Source: Candidatus Kaiserbacteria bacterium RIFCSPLOWO2_01_FULL_54_13 (lineage in GTDB: Bacteria; Patescibacteriota; Minisyncoccia; Phycocordibacterales; UBA2100). From it: DNA of 6,131 bases. The position numbers were made by a program, and so were the translations under genes. The notes beneath the pieces were generated by a model. That model had not been told where the DNA came from. It worked only from the letters and a program-made list of their open reading frames with translations, and searched no databases. Below, piece by piece: positions 1 through 6,131 of this stretch; position 1 is the stretch's first letter; each line of letters begins with the position of its first letter. The DNA lies in NCBI GenBank assembly GCA_001781685.1, contig MFLZ01000033.1:1-6131 (forward strand), written 5' to 3'.

Positions 1-1
1 C

Positions 2-1744
2 AAGATAAAAGATTTCGGCTTCCGCTACGCGACCTATGCCGGCATCACGTGGTCTCTCTCGGATGTCGTCGTCCCGAAGTTCAAAGAAGAGGCCGTGCGG
101 GAGGGGCGCGAAAAGGCTGCGAAGGAGCAGGAGAACTTTCTCTCGGGCCTCCTCACCGAGGAAGAACGCCGCCGCATGACAATCGAGATTTGGGGGAAAG
201 TTTCCACGGATCTTCGTAAGCACGTTCTCGGGTCGCTCGATAAGAACGGTCCTGTTCACGACATGATCCAATCCGGCGCGCGCGGAAGCGCCGTTCAGCT
301 TCACCAGATGGCCGGCATGAAAGGCCTCATCACGAACCCTCGCGGCGAAATCATCGAATTTCCTATCATCTCTTCATACAAGGAGGGGCTTTCTCCCGTC
401 GAGTATTTCATTTCGACGCACGGCGCGCGCAAAGGTCTCGCCGACACCGCGCTCAACACCGCGCGCGCGGGCTATCTCACGAGGCGGCTCTTTGACGTTG
501 CGCACGACGTTGTTGTGCTTGAGGACGATTGCGGCACCAAAGACGGTATCGTGATTAACCGCCCGGGCAAGGAGGATATCGGCGGGTCGTTCGCAGAAAG
601 GATCGTCGGACGGGTGCTTCTCGAGGAGACACTGACTATGAAGCGCGGGGCCCTCTTGAGCTCCGACGACGCGAAAATGATAGATGCTAGTGCAATAGCT
701 GAGGTGACGGTCCGCTCGCCCATGACGTGCAGGGTAGCGCGCGGCGTATGCCAGAAGTGCTATGGCACCGATCTCACTACGACTGAGCTTATCGACGTTG
801 GCGAGAGTGTCGGCGTTGTGGCCGCGCAGGCGATCGGCGAGCCGGGGACGCAGCTTACGATGCGCACTTTCCACACGGGAGGGGTGGCGACAGCTGCCGG
901 CGACATCACGATGGGTCTTCCGCGCGTAGAGGAGGTCTTTGAGTGCCGCATGCCGAAGTTGCCTGCGGGAATCGCGCGCGTCTCCGGTGTCGTTTCTGGC
1001 GTTGTGAAAGACGGTCAGGAAACTGTCATCACGATTATTCCGGAGGGAGGAGGCAAGGCCGGCACAAAGTCGGGAAAAGCCGCGAAGCGCGACACCGAGT
1101 ATCGCATGCATCCTCTGCGCCAGATTTTTGTCAAAGAGGGTGCCACAGTCGCGAAGGGTGATTTTCTATCGGATGGCTCAGCCGATCTTGAGGAGCTCTT
1201 TGCGCTTGCAGGACGTGAGCGCGCAAGGGAGTACATCATCAACGAAATCACGCGCATCTATGAACTGCAGGGAGTCTCCACGGCGCGCAAGCACCTCGAG
1301 ATCATCGTGAAGCAGATGTTCAGCCGCGTGTCTGTAACGCACGCGGGCGACACGGGAATTTCCGCGGGCGACATCGTAGCGGATTTTGAATTCGAGCGTT
1401 TGAATAAGGATGCTAAGGATAAAGGCAAAGAGCCTGCGCGAGGCAAGCAGCTTCTTCTCGGCATCACCGAAGTGTCGCTCACGCGCGCGTCGTTCCTCTC
1501 GGCGATTTCATTCCAGAACACGCCGAGGAAGCTCGCCGAAGCAGCCGTCGGGGGCGCAGTGGATCGCCTTGTCGGCCTCAAAGAAAACGTCATCATCGGT
1601 CGTCTTATCCCCGCCGGTACTGGATTCAAAGGTAGCAAGAAGTACGAGATGGTTCAGGAAATGGAGGCAGAACTCGCCTCTCGCGAGCCGGTTGATATGT
1701 CCGAAGTGCCTGTCCGTGGAAGTCGCGAAAGAGTTGAGCGGTAG
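2..1744 (+). CDS. rpoC: DNA-directed RNA polymerase subunit beta prime, C-terminal part (5' end outside window)
   Basis: This is the last 580 residues of the largest subunit of RNA polymerase, which forms much of the active centre and clamp. The frame is open from base 2; a GTG at 95 is internal, not a start. Residues about 129-168 hold the bridge-helix region (EYFISTHGARKGLADTAL, then GYLTRRL). The second zinc-binding site is complete: Cys177 in EDDCGT and Cys243, Cys250 and Cys253 in the SPMTC and VCQKCYG stretch. The trigger loop follows at about 270-296 (IGEPGTQLTMRTFHTGG). It runs on without the large insertion found there in E. coli. The conserved end (LLGITEVSL, then LKENVIIGRLIPAGTG) is present, followed by a short charged tail of about 35 residues. 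The frame is intact with no odd residues in the motifs. It heads the window's plus-strand information-processing cluster, 84 bp before dnaG; rpoB would be expected upstream. Confidence 0.98.
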   Translation, partial: KIKDFGFRYATYAGITWSLSDVVVPKFKEEAVREGREKAAKEQENFLSGLLTEEERRRMTIEIWGKVSTDLRKHVLGSLDKNGPVHDMIQSGARGSAVQLHQMAGMKGLITNPRGEIIEFPIISSYKEGLSPVEYFISTHGARKGLADTALNTARAGYLTRRLFDVAHDVVVLEDDCGTKDGIVINRPGKEDIGGSFAERIVGRVLLEETLTMKRGALLSSDDAKMIDASAIAEVTVRSPMTCRVARGVCQKCYGTDLTTTELIDVGESVGVVAAQAIGEPGTQLTMRTFHTGGVATAAGDITMGLPRVEEVFECRMPKLPAGIARVSGVVSGVVKDGQETVITIIPEGGGKAGTKSGKAAKRDTEYRMHPLRQIFVKEGATVAKGDFLSDGSADLEELFALAGRERAREYIINEITRIYELQGVSTARKHLEIIVKQMFSRVSVTHAGDTGISAGDIVADFEFERLNKDAKDKGKEPARGKQLLLGITEVSLTRASFLSAISFQNTPRKLAEAAVGGAVDRLVGLKENVIIGRLIPAGTGFKGSKKYEMVQEMEAELASREPVDMSEVPVRGSRERVER

Positions 1745-1748
1745 AAGA

Positions 1749-1775
1749 GAGAAAGACCTAGCGTCTTCTCCTTTT
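1749..1775 (+). terminator. candidate weak intrinsic terminator after rpoC
   Basis: Five bases after the rpoC stop begins an imperfect hairpin. AAGAC (1753-1757) pairs with GTCTT (1763-1767) around a 5-base loop. The stem continues with GAG (1749-1751) against CTC (1768-1770), with A1752 bulged out. It is followed by C and TTTT (1772-1775), with a second T run at 1779-1782. The stem is short and not GC-rich, so it may only attenuate read-through into dnaG. An alternative pairing of ACCTA (1756-1760) with TAGGT (1775-1779) followed by a T run is also possible. Confidence 0.4.
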
Positions 1776-1791
1776 AGGTTTTCATATAAAA

Positions 1792-1828
1792 GTGCAATGG
1801 GCGCCGATTGAGCGCATAATAGGTACTC
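1792..1828 (+). promoter_or_regulatory. candidate promoter of dnaG giving a leaderless mRNA
   Basis: CATAAT at 1815-1820 matches five of six positions of the sigma-70 -10 box. A poor -35 candidate, GTGCAA at 1792-1797, lies exactly 17 bp upstream. Normal spacing puts the transcription start at about 1827-1829, that is at the dnaG ATG (1829), so the message would have almost no leader. The only Shine-Dalgarno-like bases are AGG at 1821-1823, in the same place. An in-frame TAG at 1820-1822 rules out any longer dnaG product. Confidence 0.45.
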
Positions 1829-3538
1829 ATGTCAGATACGGTTCAGCAGATTAAAGATCGGCTTTCGATTGTTGATGTGGTTTCGCAGTACGTGAAGCTC
1901 GAGAGGAGCGGGCAGAATTTGCGCGCGCGCTGTCCATTTCACGCGGAGCGCACGCCTTCCTTTTTCGTCTCGCCAGAGCGCGGCACGTACCACTGCTTTG
2001 GCTGCAATGTGGGAGGCGATATTTTTTCGTTCGTTCAGCAGGTTGAAGGACTGGATTTCAAGGGAGCACTCAAAGTGCTTGCAGAAAAAGCTGGCGTTGA
2101 GATTGTCTACGCGCGGGAGGAGAAGCAAGACAAAGATGAGAGGGATAGATTGTTCGAACTTTTGGAAGCCGCGACGATTTTCTATTCGTCGCGATTGAGT
2201 GATCAGGCGAGAAAGTATTTGCACGAACGCGGCTTGAACGATGCGACCATTCAAACATTCCGGCTCGGACTCGCAGGCGGGGAATGGTCCGAAGTCTCGG
2301 ACTCTCTTAAGATCAAGAAATTCACCGATAGGGAAATACTCGAAGCAGGTGTCGCAAAGAAAAACGAGCGGGGAGGTCTTACCGACAAATTCCGCAATCG
2401 CATCATATTTCCGATTGCCGACCCGGCGGGGCGCGTCGTGGGATTTTCCGGAAGAATTTTCGGGGAGAACGCTTCGCCTGAAGCTCCGAAATATCTCAAC
2501 AGTCCCGAAACCCCGCTCTTCCACAAATCCCGCATCCTCTATGGGTTTGACAAAGCAAAGCTATCGATGCGCAAGCACAACTGCGCAGTGCTGGTCGAGG
2601 GACAGCTCGATTTATTGGCTTCACATCAGGCTGGATGGGCAAACACGGTAGCCGTTTCCGGAACCGCCTTTACTGTTGAGCACGCGGCCTTGATCCGGCG
2701 GATTACGGACAACCTTGTAATTGCGCTCGACCCCGATCCTGCAGGGATCAAGGCGGCAGGCCGCGCAGCGCGTGCGGCCTTGCAAGGTGGCTTGAATGTC
2801 AAGGTCGCGAAGCTTCCATCCGGACTTGACCCCGCCGATCTCATTCTGAAAGAAGGTAAGGATGTGTGGAGCAAAGCTATACGGGAAGCGAAGGAAATTA
2901 TCACGTTTCTTCTCGACGTCCTTGCGGAGCATGCGAAGAGCACAGACAATTTCCGCCGCAGCGTGGAGAGTATCGTGCTTCCGTATCTCGTCGATGTGTC
3001 TTCTCCGATTGCGCGTGAGAGTCACTTGCGCGAAGTCGCGAAGCGCTTGGGGGTTTCCGAACATGCTGTCTCGGAGGCGCTAGCGAAAGTGCCGAAGGCC
3101 CCTCCGACGACTTTGGATGTTGAAAGAGAGCAGAGTGATTCAAAGCGACTCACTGATCGCGCCACGCACGCATATGCGATACTCCTCTGGCAGCGGTCAC
3201 TCCCGGATGCCCAGCTCGATGTTTCTGCATATGAGCGTGACCTTGAGGCGTCAGTTGGCACTGAGGCACTTCAGGAGCTTGAGGCACTTTCGGAACAGGA
3301 GAGGGAAAAACTGCGGTTTACGGCCGAGCAGATGTATGGCAGAAGTCCAACGCTCAACTCTCGCGCTCGCTCTCTCCTCGAGGTGCTTCTCAAGGAGCGG
3401 CTCTCTCGCGAGCTTTCTCAAGCGACCGATGCGCTCCGGAAAGCCGAAGGTGAAGGCGATGAAGACCACGTGGCTATTCACATGAAATCCACAGAGTTAT
3501 TAACACAAAAAATTGCAGAATTGCACAAAAAAGGCTAG
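1829..3538 (+). CDS. dnaG: DNA primase DnaG
   Basis: This protein of 569 residues synthesises RNA primers for replication at the fork, normally in contact with the replicative helicase. An N-terminal CHC2 zinc ribbon is complete: Cys35 and His38 (RCPFHAE), Cys56 and Cys59 (YHCFGCN), followed by GGDIFSFV. The catalytic core carries DKFRNRIIFPI (186-196), GFSGRIFG (205-212) and KYLNSPETPLFHKS (221-234). The Toprim domain starts about residue 250, with the acidic residues Glu257 (LVEGQLDLL) and Asp301 and Asp303 (ALDPDPAG), then LDPADLILKEG. Residues about 430-569 form a poorly conserved, helix-rich, charged C-terminal domain, where the helicase-binding domain lies in other primases. Length is close to the usual 550-650. 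The ATG at 1829 is the first possible start, as TAG precedes it in frame. No essential residue is missing. It lies between rpoC and rpoD on the same strand. Confidence 0.97.
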   Translation: MSDTVQQIKDRLSIVDVVSQYVKLERSGQNLRARCPFHAERTPSFFVSPERGTYHCFGCNVGGDIFSFVQQVEGLDFKGALKVLAEKAGVEIVYAREEKQDKDERDRLFELLEAATIFYSSRLSDQARKYLHERGLNDATIQTFRLGLAGGEWSEVSDSLKIKKFTDREILEAGVAKKNERGGLTDKFRNRIIFPIADPAGRVVGFSGRIFGENASPEAPKYLNSPETPLFHKSRILYGFDKAKLSMRKHNCAVLVEGQLDLLASHQAGWANTVAVSGTAFTVEHAALIRRITDNLVIALDPDPAGIKAAGRAARAALQGGLNVKVAKLPSGLDPADLILKEGKDVWSKAIREAKEIITFLLDVLAEHAKSTDNFRRSVESIVLPYLVDVSSPIARESHLREVAKRLGVSEHAVSEALAKVPKAPPTTLDVEREQSDSKRLTDRATHAYAILLWQRSLPDAQLDVSAYERDLEASVGTEALQELEALSEQEREKLRFTAEQMYGRSPTLNSRARSLLEVLLKERLSRELSQATDALRKAEGEGDEDHVAIHMKSTELLTQKIAELHKKG

Positions 3539-3661
3539 ACTTCCGCCCTGCCGTGTCAGCGCTTGTTCTTAAGCATTCTTGTAATAAACAGTCGGCTCGT
3601 ACGGCAAAACTACATACAGTTTTTATGTTCCCGCGGAAAATAGGTCTGTGCGGGAAATGTA
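3539..3661 (+). promoter_or_regulatory. dnaG-rpoD intergenic region with two inverted repeats
   Basis: This 123-bp gap holds no reading frame of note. AAAACT (3606-3611) and AGTTTT (3618-3623) form a perfect AT-rich 6-bp stem with a 6-base loop, followed by one more T; it could be a weak dnaG terminator. TTCCCGC (3628-3634) and GCGGGAA (3650-3656) form a perfect 7-bp inverted repeat with a 15-base spacer ending 5 bases before the rpoD ATG. Its right arm contains GGGA, the only Shine-Dalgarno-like bases for rpoD. A TGTAAT at 3580-3585 is a possible -10 box, but I find no convincing -35 at 17 bp. Which of these elements drives rpoD cannot be settled by eye. Confidence 0.4.
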
Positions 3662-4923
<1,262 letters not shown>

Positions 4924-4927
<4 letters not shown>

Positions 4928-4962
4928 CGTTGCAACAAGGTATCCGGTGTATCATTGGACGG
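4924..4962 (+). promoter_or_regulatory. candidate promoter of the small gene at 4963
   Basis: TATCAT at 4950-4955 is a five-of-six -10 box ending 7 bases before the ATG, so transcription would begin at about 4962-4963, giving a leaderless mRNA. A good -35 match, TTGACG (4924-4929), overlaps the rpoD stop codon, but the spacer is 20 bp, longer than ideal. No Shine-Dalgarno sequence fits the start. Co-transcription from rpoD is the alternative, since no terminator is visible between the two genes. Confidence 0.4.
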
Positions 4963-5310
4963 ATGACAGGGCCGGAGGACATTCGGAAGAGCATAGAGAA
5001 AGAATCCGATGAGCAGGGGCGCGAGCTGATCAAATCACCCGCCATTCGTTATCGGGGTAAGGTTTTTCTTGGACCTGACCACTTTGCGGCACGCGAAGCT
5101 CTTGAGAGAGCCTTTCCGGAGTTGAACTTGGAGAAAAAAATACTTGAAAAAGGTTTTGTCACAACAAAAGGCCGGTTCGTCGACAGAGGAAAAGCTCTTG
5201 AAATTGCTCTCCGGGAGAATCAAGTAAGAGACCCAACGAGACTTCGAGGCCGATATCCCTTTGTCCTTGGGAGCAAAGACTTGATATACTCGGAGGATAC
5301 AGAAAAGTAG
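4963..5310 (+). CDS. small uncharacterised protein with GF-x-T-x-x-GRFVDR and YSED motifs
   Basis: This soluble protein of 115 residues has no signal peptide, membrane helix or cysteine. It opens with a charged segment (1-25), then SPAIRYRGKVFLGPDH (25-40), then GFVTTKGRFVDRGKALEIAL (64-83), and ends in DLIYSEDTEK (106-115). The order 'AIRYRGK - GF.T..GRFVDR..AL.IA - N/GQV - YSED' recalls, from memory, a group of small uncharacterised proteins of phages and bacteria whose function I do not know. ATG 4963 is chosen because it sits 7 bases after a -10 box. The frame is open upstream into rpoD, but starts there would overlap the sigma gene. It lies between rpoD-tail copies 1 and 2, so it looks like cargo of an inserted cassette. 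Its TAG stop is followed directly, in the same frame, by copy 2 of the tail. Confidence 0.75.
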   Translation: MTGPEDIRKSIEKESDEQGRELIKSPAIRYRGKVFLGPDHFAAREALERAFPELNLEKKILEKGFVTTKGRFVDRGKALEIALRENQVRDPTRLRGRYPFVLGSKDLIYSEDTEK

Positions 5311-5353
5311 ATCCGCCTCCACGAACGCGCTAAACAACTAAAAAGCTACTGAC
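5311..5353 (+). repeat. rpoD 3'-end repeat, copy 2 (displaced tail)
   Basis: Read in frame it gives IRLHERAKQLKSY and TGA, against IRFHERAKQLKSY and TGA in rpoD. Eight of 43 bases differ from copy 1, all transitions. Seven are silent third-position changes (Ala, Lys, Gln, Leu, Lys, Ser and Tyr codons) and one changes Phe to Leu. The perfect core lies at 5318-5329. It has no start codon or upstream sigma sequence, so it is a fragment, but its substitutions are those of a gene end that evolved under selection. Confidence 0.9.
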
Positions 5354-5383
5354 AGAACGCCATGAGCAGTCTCCGTTCACTTC

Positions 5384-5830
5384 TCAATCTTTAAAGTTGA
5401 CGATCGGCGGTAGACCGAACGGCTTTTCGTCGAGGAAAATCAATCGTTTGCAGGAAACATTTTTTTTGGGTTCCTCCGGATCGGTAAGGGCAGCGGTAAT
5501 GGTATCTTGATTCAGAATGGACCCCTCAACTTCGTCGCCGTGCCACGCATAGGCGAGACCATCCCTGATGATGATGTGTGTATCCTTTTCTCGAAGATCG
5601 ATGCGGACCTTCTTATCCCGTACCTGCATAGTCCCGAGCACAAAGCCATTGGCATCCGTGCGCGCGATAGTGCATTCGAATTTACCGACAGAGGGGATTC
5701 CGTTGAAATCGAATGCGGCGAAGGGTGCGTTCTGTGTGGCATTGAGCTCTCTTGAGGCGATGAACAGAGTAGTAGCAGCGCCAAAGGCAAAAAGGAGCAT
5801 TGCACCGAGCAGTACCCAACGACTGTTCAT
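5384..5830 (-). CDS. small exported or membrane-anchored protein of a CPR-type family, function unknown
   Basis: This protein of 148 residues begins MNSRW and has one hydrophobic segment at about 5-25 (WVLLGAMLLFAFGAATTLFIA). That is an uncleaved anchor or signal peptide; no lipobox Cys is seen. The rest lies outside the membrane. It carries KFECTI (50-55), GTMQVRDKKVRIDL (66-79), THIIIRDGLAYAWHG (84-98) and a C-terminal CKRL, PFGLPPIVNFKD. From memory this succession (F/W-x-C, G-T-x-x-V, KVR, I-x-DG-x-x-Y-x-W, Cys, P-x-x-V-x-F) is typical of a widespread uncharacterised family of secreted CPR proteins. Cys53 and Cys127 could form a disulfide. The start is set by a TATAAT box placed for a leaderless mRNA. 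It is convergent with the gene at 4963 and flanked by rpoD-tail copies 2 and 3, so it looks like cassette cargo. Confidence 0.8.
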   Translation of the reverse strand: MNSRWVLLGAMLLFAFGAATTLFIASRELNATQNAPFAAFDFNGIPSVGKFECTIARTDANGFVLGTMQVRDKKVRIDLREKDTHIIIRDGLAYAWHGDEVEGSILNQDTITAALTDPEEPKKNVSCKRLIFLDEKPFGLPPIVNFKD

Positions 5831-5865
5831 GCCGCTATTATAAATAATGCAAGAATTTTTTCCAC
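5831..5865 (-). promoter_or_regulatory. promoter of the exported-protein gene, leaderless
   Basis: On the minus strand a perfect TATAAT (5842 down to 5837) is followed by six bases and then the ATG at 5830. Standard spacing puts transcription start on the A of the start codon. There is no Shine-Dalgarno sequence. A -35 at 17 bp would be GTGGAA (5865-5860), a poor match lying inside rpoD-tail copy 3. Confidence 0.6.
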
Positions 5866-5895
5866 GAACGCGTGAAGCAACTTTGCAGTTATTGA
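5860..5895 (+). repeat. rpoD 3'-end repeat, copy 3 (oldest, decayed tail)
   Basis: In frame it reads FHERVKQLCSY and TGA, against FHERAKQLKSY and TGA at the end of rpoD: 29 of 36 bases are identical to 4892-4927 with no gap. Differences fall in four codons: Ala to Val, Lys to Cys, and two silent changes. The core TCCACGAACGCG lies at 5861-5872, and with the preceding T the match to copy 1 is 13 bp. Nothing upstream resembles rpoD; the promoter of the minus-strand gene lies there instead. Confidence 0.8.
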
Positions 5896-5902
5896 AAACG
5901 AG

Positions 5903-5940
5903 CGGCCGGACTCCATTAGTGGGATGCCCGGCCGTGACTT
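5903..5940. terminator. GC-rich stem-loop, probable bidirectional terminator
   Basis: CGGCCGG (5903-5909) pairs perfectly with CCGGCCG (5928-5934); three inner pairs (TCC 5912-5914 with GGA 5922-5924) extend it. On the minus strand the stem is followed by CTCG and TTTT and begins 21 bases after the stop of the gene at 5955, so it fits that gene's terminator. On the plus strand it is followed by TGAC and TTTT and stands 8 bases after the TGA of rpoD-tail copy 3. It is therefore placed as the original rpoD terminator would be. Confidence 0.6.
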
Positions 5941-5954
5941 TTCTCGGAGCGGAT

Positions 5955-6131
5955 TCAGAATATATCGCTCCATCGCCTCCGCAGGTGAGTGTGAAGGACG
6001 TACGCCCCGACGCCCAATCCCCCCGGTAGGACGACGACGAGGAAAAACGCGAGTCCGCTATGGAACGCGTAGGGTAATCCCTCTGGGTTCACAAATAGAA
6101 ACTTCGGCAGCGGAGAGGGCAAAATTTTCGC
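5955..6131 (-). CDS. C-terminal end of an unidentified membrane protein (start outside window)
   Basis: On the minus strand the frame is open from the window edge for 58 codons and ends in TGA at 5957-5955. The peptide contains PLPKFLFVNPEGLPYAFHSG, then a hydrophobic glycine-containing stretch of about 20 residues (residues 27-46, FLVVVLPGGLGVGAYVL) that looks like a membrane helix. It ends in a basic tail HLRRRWSDIF, which would be cytoplasmic by the positive-inside rule. Base use fits coding sequence, and a terminator-like hairpin follows in the right place. I do not recognise the family. It is convergent with rpoD and was probably its direct neighbour before the cassettes arrived. Confidence 0.6.
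   Translation of the reverse strand, partial: AKILPSPLPKFLFVNPEGLPYAFHSGLAFFLVVVLPGGLGVGAYVLHTHLRRRWSDIF

Noticed and set aside
374..1111. Long minus-strand open frame (245 codons) opposite rpoC
   Set aside because: It lies wholly antisense to unmistakable rpoC motifs, and the peptide is rich in Arg, His and Ala with no recognisable domain; it is a by-product of GC-rich codon use.
1832..2524. Minus-strand open frame (230 codons) opposite dnaG
   Set aside because: It covers the zinc and core motifs of dnaG in antisense and shows no family features of its own.
4929..4936. Palindrome GTTGCAAC just after the rpoD stop as a terminator or recombinase site
   Set aside because: It is eight bases with no loop or T run, and no equivalent follows copies 2 or 3.
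5507..5755. Plus-strand open frame of 82 codons opposite the exported-protein gene
   Set aside because: The minus-strand reading has a signal-like helix, family-like motifs and a perfect promoter; this frame has none of these.
5847..6029. Plus-strand open frame of 60 codons
   Set aside because: It crosses repeat copy 3 in a different frame, the GC-rich hairpin and the antisense of the edge gene, with no plausible start context.
6060..6080. Possible fourth rpoD-tail copy (GAACGCG near 6065)
   Set aside because: Only seven bases of the core match, with no tail frame or stop codon; chance is enough to explain it.

Overview
The window reads as a chromosomal piece from a moderately GC-rich bacterium, most likely a member of the Candidate Phyla Radiation (Patescibacteria, Parcubacteria-like). 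This rests on a compact gene layout, a lysine/arginine-rich N-terminal extension on the primary sigma factor, promoters placed so close to start codons that the mRNAs would be leaderless, and a small exported protein (5384-5830, minus) that resembles a family I remember mainly from CPR genomes. TGA is used as a stop (the sigma gene ends with TGA exactly where the family ends), which argues against the recoded Gracilibacteria and Absconditabacteria. The placement is an inference from sequence reading, not from a search.

Layout. 2-1744 is the 3' part of rpoC (RNA polymerase beta prime), followed by a weak candidate terminator and a new promoter. 1829-3538 is dnaG (primase). A 123-bp gap with two small inverted repeats leads to 3662-4927, rpoD (primary sigma-70 factor). 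Polymerase subunit, replication primase and housekeeping sigma factor thus lie in a row on the plus strand, a variant of the classical dnaG-rpoD macromolecular synthesis cluster.

Downstream of rpoD the picture changes. The last codons of rpoD occur three times: at the true gene end (4886-4928), at 5311-5353, and at 5860-5895. All three keep the sigma reading frame and stop codon and share a perfect 12-bp core. Between copies 1 and 2 lies one small gene (4963-5310, plus); between copies 2 and 3 lies another (5384-5830, minus, exported). Copy 2 differs from copy 1 almost only by silent third-position changes, so both tails must have spent time in working rpoD genes. The best explanation I can offer is that the rpoD 3' end is a serial attachment site. 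Two small single-gene cassettes were captured there one after the other, each bringing its own replacement tail and pushing the old one downstream. No recombinase is encoded in the window.

Beyond copy 3 stands a strong GC-rich stem-loop (5903-5934), probably a two-way terminator. It is followed by the 3' end of a convergent minus-strand gene running off the right edge (5955-6131), which ends in a membrane helix and a basic tail. That terminator is probably the one rpoD used before the cassettes separated it from its gene.
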